Shown: piece by piece, positions 58,988 through 64,000 of the stretch | Numbering within the stretch: the stretch's first letter is position 1 | Layout: each line of letters starts with the position of its first letter | NCBI GenBank assembly: GCA_963920525.1 | Contig: OY986440.1 | Coordinates: 17,966,191 to 18,030,190 of the forward strand | DNA length: 64,000 nucleotides | Reading direction: 5' to 3' | Source of the DNA: Dichetophora obliterata | Taxonomy: Eukaryota; Arthropoda; Insecta; Diptera; Sciomyzidae | Program-made: the position numbers and the translations under genes | The notes under the pieces: generated by a model | The model's database searches: none | Seen by the model: the letters and a program-made list of their open reading frames with translations, nothing else | Told to the model about the DNA's origin: nothing

Positions 58988-59543
58988 GTTTATATTTTTA
59001 GTTCAGCCAAAAGTTGAATAAGTTTATTAGATATTCTTGTCTCCAGTGTTATGTCATAAAAATATAACATGAAAAATTCATACGCTTGCTGGCAAGGACA
59101 TAGAAATTTCAAATTTAGGACATAGAAAATTTGAATAATAACGGATAAACTCTTTTTAAAACTGTCACATTCATAGAAATAATCCTGCAGGTTAACATAA
59201 AATTTTTCCAGTTTTGTAAGTTGTCCAATGACGATTAGTAAGGGTTGGTTTGTCAATCCTTTTTCCTTCAACTTTTCTCTATGTTGCTTCACAATATTTC
59301 CAATGTCATTTTCGGTCTAAGATAATATTAATATTTAGAATCTTTTTATGAAATGCAAAAATAATTAAATTACCTGAACTTGAATTGCCATGAATTCCTG
59401 ACCTTCTAATATTGAAGGTTTCCAGAAATTTTATTCCATCTTTTTTAGTGTGTATACCAGTTGGAATAAGAATAGAATTCAACAATATGCACAAAAGATA
59501 ATCTTCAGAGTCTTAGAAATAAAAGTAAATATTATTAGATATA

Positions 59544-62500
59544 GAGCAATTCCATATGAAAGCGATCACCTTTTGGACGACCCCTCTCCGATTTTAAAAT
59601 AAATAGTCTCAATCGATTGCCCAGCAAAAAAAATGTACCTACATATTTTTTTTTTTTTAATAGTGACTGGTTTAGTGGTGGTGTACACCACTGTCATGTG
59701 ACAAAATTGAAGAATTCTTCATAAGGGACCTCATTGAAAGTTGTTTTAAAAAAAAAATACTAAAGCGATCGCAACGAGTGATAGCTCGTTGGAAAGGTAT
59801 TGAATCAGGCTTTAATTGAAAAATAAAATTTTCCTAATTTTTCTCAGAAATTTACCTTTTTCCCATGAAAATTAAATTTTTACATGAAAATTAAATTTTC
59901 CGATTTTCCACAGAAGCTCCTAAATTTTCCGGCTAATTTTAATTTTTTGGATTCCTCATAATTTTTGCTTTAAGAATCAGCAATAAAAAAATGGGCCCCG
60001 ACTCCTTGTTTGGACAGGAGAAGAGCATTTAAGAGACCACCTTGTTCTCATTGTTTTTATATTTTTTATAATTGAATTATTTTTAATTATTTAACATTAT
60101 TTTATTTTATTATTAAAAATACATTTTAAAAATTATTTTACAGTTTAAAATACATTTATGAAGAAGAAATCTTTCTTATTTTGCTGCTTATACTTAATTA
60201 CAATATTTATTAAAAATTTCAATTGTCTTGGCATCATTATAAAATTAAAGTAACTTTAAATTTAGCACGTCGGCAGACGAAGAGTACCGCTTTGCATTAA
60301 TTGACATATCAGAAATATTTGGTACGAAGCAATGAAACTTTTGCGTTCCAGTTATAGTTTTGACATTATTATATCTGTTTTGAATTCGTCGCTCCATGGC
60401 ATCGTGTTCTTTTTGAGTGCATAAAACTGTGTTAATGGCAATTTCCTTGCTTTGAATCCACGAAAACAAATGTTGTACATTTAAGATCTGGTCAGTGTAT
60501 GGCCTTTGCAAACTTGCCTTAGTCGCCATGCGTTTTAGGGTTCCCCCTAACGCATCGCATGGGCCCTTACCGTGGGACGTCGCAAAAAAGTGCCACTCGA
60601 CCTTGCAGTTTTGTTCTTCTTCAATTATGCAAAGATTGTAAAAATTTTTTTTATTCTTGTCTGAGAAAAACGTTACTTTGTCGATTGCATCGAATTTTGA
60701 TCTTAAGAATTCAAACAGTTTCATTTGAAATAAATAAACGGACACATAATTATGAGCTAAACTCTCCGCGACAACAACAAGGCTTACGGTCTGTAGTTCG
60801 TTATCTTCGTTTTTAAAATAAATGCAAAAAGGATGCACCGTGCACTGGTCGTTTGCCCAGTGATAAGCCTGAATTTCATCCTGAATGAGAAAAGTGTAAT
60901 TCTCGGCAAAGTCGCTTATCACAATGAATTCATTTTGGGCTAATTTCTCCTTACTTTCCTTTAGAAATTTCGATTGCATCTCGGATATGAAATGGTGCGC
61001 CTTCAGTTCATTCAACTTGAATCCGAATTCCTCGATGAATTCCGGAATCTGCTTTACCACGGTCTCAAGGGAACATCTGCCGCTGCTAATTATCCACTGT
61101 TTGAAATGCACCTCCTGAATTAACAGCTGTTCAAACTTTTCCGCCAAATATTGCTCTAGCTCGTCAATCTTCGGACAATTGTCGCATTTGGACAGATGAC
61201 AATTTTCCGTGGGGTATGCGCACAACGACTTCGACAGGAGGTCCCTATATGTTTCAATTTCACCGTGAAATACTTTCAATTTCTTGCATGGAAAGAACAT
61301 TAGTTTGATGTTTTGATGAAACATGCAAACGCAGACTGAATGCGTTCCGTGCCTGTCTAATGCCAGCACGCATTCTTTTGGTCGTAGGATGGCAAACTTA
61401 GAAAATCCCACTTTTTCTGCTGGGTATTTCTCTTTGAACTGATGGTATGCTTCGGATAGATTACATAATAATAATCTGCGCTGCTTGTGTATTTTTTCTC
61501 CATCATCACGTGTGATAACATAGTCACGTGTACCTGGGCAGGCGCGGCTGTTGTCATCATTGCAGTAAAAATCTTGAATCAATTTCACCGTTGCTTCGCT
61601 GAGGGTCCTTGAGCCAAATTTCTTGGTGGGAGTCGCCAATATGCCCTTCTGTCGAACTAATTCTTTGCTTCTTCTCGCGATGTAAAAAGATGTTTGAAAC
61701 TGTTCAGAAATCTTGCGTATAGACCATGATTGAGGCAGCACAGATAAAATGAGATATTTCTCCGGAAAAGTGGTCGCTAAATTGAATTTTCTTTTCAACT
61801 GCTCAATCATTTGTTTGCCGTCATCAACGTCATCTGCTTGACTGCATTCGTTATCATAGCCTTCATCAAATATTGTCGCGATTGCACTCATAACCTTGCC
61901 TTTTTTCTCTTTCCTGTATTTTTCACTTCGCAACATTCTTTTTCTAATAGGCGTTTCACCGAAAGTGGTAATAGCCTCATTCAAAGGACTCAAAGACATA
62001 TTGACCATCGGAATGTCTGCCTCACTATCAGATGAAACATTTTGTTCAATTGTCATTTCACTCTCGGATTGTGGTTGCATTTGTTTCAATGCATTTGCTT
62101 GTTGAGACAAATCGATTTTACACTTGGGGCAAATGAATTCTGCTTCTTCACCGTATTGTATATTTAATTCATTCATGTATCGCTTCGAAACACCAGTTAA
62201 TTTTAATACTTTTATCTTTTTCGAACGATGTCCACTCTTGTTAAACGGATTGCAGCAAAATTTATTCATTTTACTTTAAATTGTCTTTACAGCTTCACTC
62301 TTTACTTTAAAAAAAAAACACTTTAACACTTTCACGTTTAGTATTCAACTGAAATTTGACTCAGTGTGTGTGAAGTATTTATATTTATTTTTTGGTACTC
62401 TTTACTTTACTTTCTTACTTTGGTCTCTTAAATGCTCTTCTCCTGTCCAAACAAGGAGTCGGGGCCCATTTTTTTATTGCTGATTCTTAAAGCAAAAATT

Positions 62501-62948
62501 ATGAGGAATCCAAAAAAAATAAAATTAGCCGGAAAATTTAGGAGCTTCTGTGGAAAATCGGAAAATTTAATTTTCATGGGAAAATTTAATTTTCATGGGA
62601 AAATTTAATTTTCATGGGAAAAAAGGTAAATTTCTGAGAAAAATTAGGAAAATTTTATTTTTCAATTAAAGCCTGATTCAATACCTTTCCAACGAGCTAT
62701 CACTCGTTGCGATCGCTTTAGTATTTTTTTTTTAAACAACTTTCAATGAGGTCCCTTATGAAGAATTCTTCAATTTTGTCACATGACAGTGGTGTACACC
62801 ACCACTAAACCAGTCACTATTAAAAAAAAAAAAAATATGTAGGTACATTATTTTTTGCTGGGCAATCGATTGAGACTATTTATTTTAAAATCGGAGAGGG
62901 GTCGTCCAAAAATTTGCCAATTTTGATCGTTTTCATATGGAATTGCTC
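59544..62948 (-). mobile_element. Sola-like DNA transposon with ~490-bp terminal inverted repeats
   Basis: The ends start GAGCAATTCCATATGAAA and are complementary over about 490 bp (59544-60035 and 62427-62948), with a 14-bp gap and variable copies of a TTAATTTTCATGGGAAAA unit on the right. TATA lies on both sides (59540-59543, 62949-62952), a 4-bp duplication. One intact gene lies between the arms. Long arms plus a 4-bp duplication fit the Sola superfamily; the assignment is from memory. Confidence 0.85.
60245..62269 (-). CDS. Transposase of the Sola-like element, intact
   Basis: A single uninterrupted 674-aa frame. An N-terminal Cys block (CCNPFNKSGH) and CPKC form a likely zinc-binding region. 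A low-complexity acidic segment and an HTH-like region (WSIRKISEQFQTSFYIARRS) follow. Conserved later blocks are ISDFAENYTF (Asp), TFFSDKNKKNFYN (Asp) and FFATSHGKGPCDALGGTLKR (His, Cys, Asp). These look like a DDD/E catalytic core; the last block is the best family marker. No stop or frameshift was found and the start is the first Met after the left arm, so this copy may be active. The Sola name is less certain than the transposase call. Confidence 0.72.
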   Translation of the reverse strand: MNKFCCNPFNKSGHRSKKIKVLKLTGVSKRYMNELNIQYGEEAEFICPKCKIDLSQQANALKQMQPQSESEMTIEQNVSSDSEADIPMVNMSLSPLNEAITTFGETPIRKRMLRSEKYRKEKKGKVMSAIATIFDEGYDNECSQADDVDDGKQMIEQLKRKFNLATTFPEKYLILSVLPQSWSIRKISEQFQTSFYIARRSKELVRQKGILATPTKKFGSRTLSEATVKLIQDFYCNDDNSRACPGTRDYVITRDDGEKIHKQRRLLLCNLSEAYHQFKEKYPAEKVGFSKFAILRPKECVLALDRHGTHSVCVCMFHQNIKLMFFPCKKLKVFHGEIETYRDLLSKSLCAYPTENCHLSKCDNCPKIDELEQYLAEKFEQLLIQEVHFKQWIISSGRCSLETVVKQIPEFIEEFGFKLNELKAHHFISEMQSKFLKESKEKLAQNEFIVISDFAENYTFLIQDEIQAYHWANDQCTVHPFCIYFKNEDNELQTVSLVVVAESLAHNYVSVYLFQMKLFEFLRSKFDAIDKVTFFSDKNKKNFYNLCIIEEEQNCKVEWHFFATSHGKGPCDALGGTLKRMATKASLQRPYTDQILNVQHLFSWIQSKEIAINTVLCTQKEHDAMERRIQNRYNNVKTITGTQKFHCFVPNISDMSINAKRYSSSADVLNLKLL

Positions 62949-63149
62949 TATATATATCTATATATATATATGATATTGGTATTTATGGTTGATTCATTTA
63001 ATTTCTTACCAATATTTGTTCCAGTAACCACAAGATTAAAATAATATTTTGAAGTACTGTCCTTAATATTTTTTTTGTAAATATTGTTGATTTTAGTTTT
63101 GAATTCATCCCACTTCGAAAACAAAAGTTGACTCTTATTGGGATACAAT

Positions 63150-63750
63150 TCATCAAAATCAACTTCAATCTGTAATATAGTATTTACAAAATTATATAAT
63201 TATGCAATTGTCTTCTTAGTTGAAATAATTATAAATACATAATATAAACAAATAAAATCTTACTAGGGATATTCCAATTTGATGTTTTAGTATTGGCCAT
63301 TCGAAAAAAATATCTTTTTCGTCTCGGATATGTTTTAAACGCAAATCAAATGTGCTTCGTCACTTTTCTACAACAAGAGCTTCAGGTTGTTTATTACTTT
63401 TAAGCCATAGTTGATTGCCAATTTGATTATCTAAAATTTCAGTATCTTCAGTTTCCTGGTCTTTTTCCGGGCTTTTAATATTTTCGCTGTTGTTAATGTG
63501 ATTTTTTTTTGTCGTTTTAACAGATATCGACTTTCAATAACTCCTTTTCCCCCGTACTTTCTCAATAAACTATAATACTTTTTTGACAGTTTTCCCTTCC
63601 GCTTTTTATTTGTACTTATATAGTATTCCTAATAAATAGAGGTATTAATTGTTTGAATATATTAGTGTAGATTTAAGTATCAAAAAATGTTTTAAAGAGC
63701 AATATTAACTTGCTCTTATAGGAAAAAAAAAATTATATTATCATTAAAAC
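63150..63750. other. Intron and exon remnants of the partner gene
   Basis: Minus-strand coding-like stretches (about 63630-63270, Lys-rich with KKYYSLLRKYGGKGV) alternate with AT-rich introns. Exact splice sites were not resolved. Confidence 0.4.
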
Positions 63751-64000
63751 TTAAATGAAGTACAAATATTCTATACAACATATATAATTTACCTTATCTT
63801 CTATTGGAAATAATTTCAAGATAGAGTCCACAAGTTCACGACAATATTGTGAAGACAACACATGTTGAAAGTCATTGATGATCCAAAAATGAGCTATTAG
63901 TTCGCATAAATCATTGCGAGATTTAAATGACAATGTTTCGTTTTTCCTTGAAATATCCAATATAGATTTTCCAACAATTGTAGTTTGCAAAATTTGTTCC

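Larger units (their letters stand above)
58990..64000 (-). pseudogene. Upstream partner gene, split by the Sola-like element, runs off the window
   Basis: Minus-strand pieces 63990-63751 (CRELVDSILKLFPIEDKVN), about 63630-63270, 63148-62960 (LLFSKWDEFKTKINNIYKK), 59510-59330 (LLCILLNSILIP) and 59292-58990 (FLCPCQQAYEFFMLYFYDIT) follow the order of an insect protein family that typically contains an LFPxE..YY block. I cannot assign a function. The 3.4-kb element at 59544-62948 lies between two consecutive blocks. The gene ends with TAA at 58992-58990, only 2 bp before the ATG (58987) of the zinc-finger gene. The two may come from one transcript or one ancestral frame. Its 5' part lies beyond 64000. 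Confidence 0.6.

Overview
The window looks like an intergenic or heterochromatin-like stretch of a higher dipteran genome. It is AT-rich, its genes have introns, and the host-gene relics (muscarinic receptor, CDK12, BOP1, PRMT3, mRpL17) read most like fly proteins; a tephritid-type fly is my guess, not something the sequence proves. I see no complete, functional host gene. Almost everything is transposable elements (TEs), many nested, plus broken pieces of host genes.

The central object (about 4.8-39.05 kb) is a pair of very large P-element-like (THAP9-like) transposons. Both begin with CAGAGATAAAGAGATGGGAA and end with its reverse complement. The inner copy (15444-33726, 18.3 kb) has an exact 8-bp target-site duplication, CTTTTTAG. 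It has split a coding exon of a muscarinic acetylcholine receptor fragment whose two halves rejoin across it. The outer copy (4815-39053, about 15.9 kb without the inner one) has a near-match duplication, CCAGTTA(A)C. It encodes an apparently intact 944-aa transposase whose THAP zinc finger is split by a 5.2-kb intron. Between transposase and right end the two copies carry different, intron-containing, broken host-gene fragments: mAChR and BOP1 in the outer, CDK12 and an mRpL17-like fragment in the inner. This looks like host-gene capture by P-like elements.

The introns and cargo hold further elements: an intact Tc1-like transposon (16668-18289, TA duplication), a 1.4-kb non-autonomous hAT element with 8-bp duplication (18322-19742), two abutting Helitron-like ends (9212-9562), long foldback elements and many short inverted-repeat elements.

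Left (485-4809): a PIF/Harbinger element with intact nuclease and MADF-BESS genes facing each other, inserted at TTAA beside the outer P-like end. Middle right (42.1-46.2 kb): a second Harbinger-type gene pair, next to two arrays of about 140-bp repeats. 47.8-48.7 kb: a PRMT3-like pseudogene cut by small elements. 50.3-54.1 kb: a two-gene element of another family (large transposase-like protein plus a DUF4806 protein). 56.6-64 kb: a further two-gene element on the minus strand, one gene split by a 3.4-kb transposon with ~490-bp terminal repeats, TATA duplication and an intact 674-aa ORF (Sola-like).

Several otherwise good transposase genes are broken only by single-base changes in A or T runs, so assembly error should be excluded before calling them dead.
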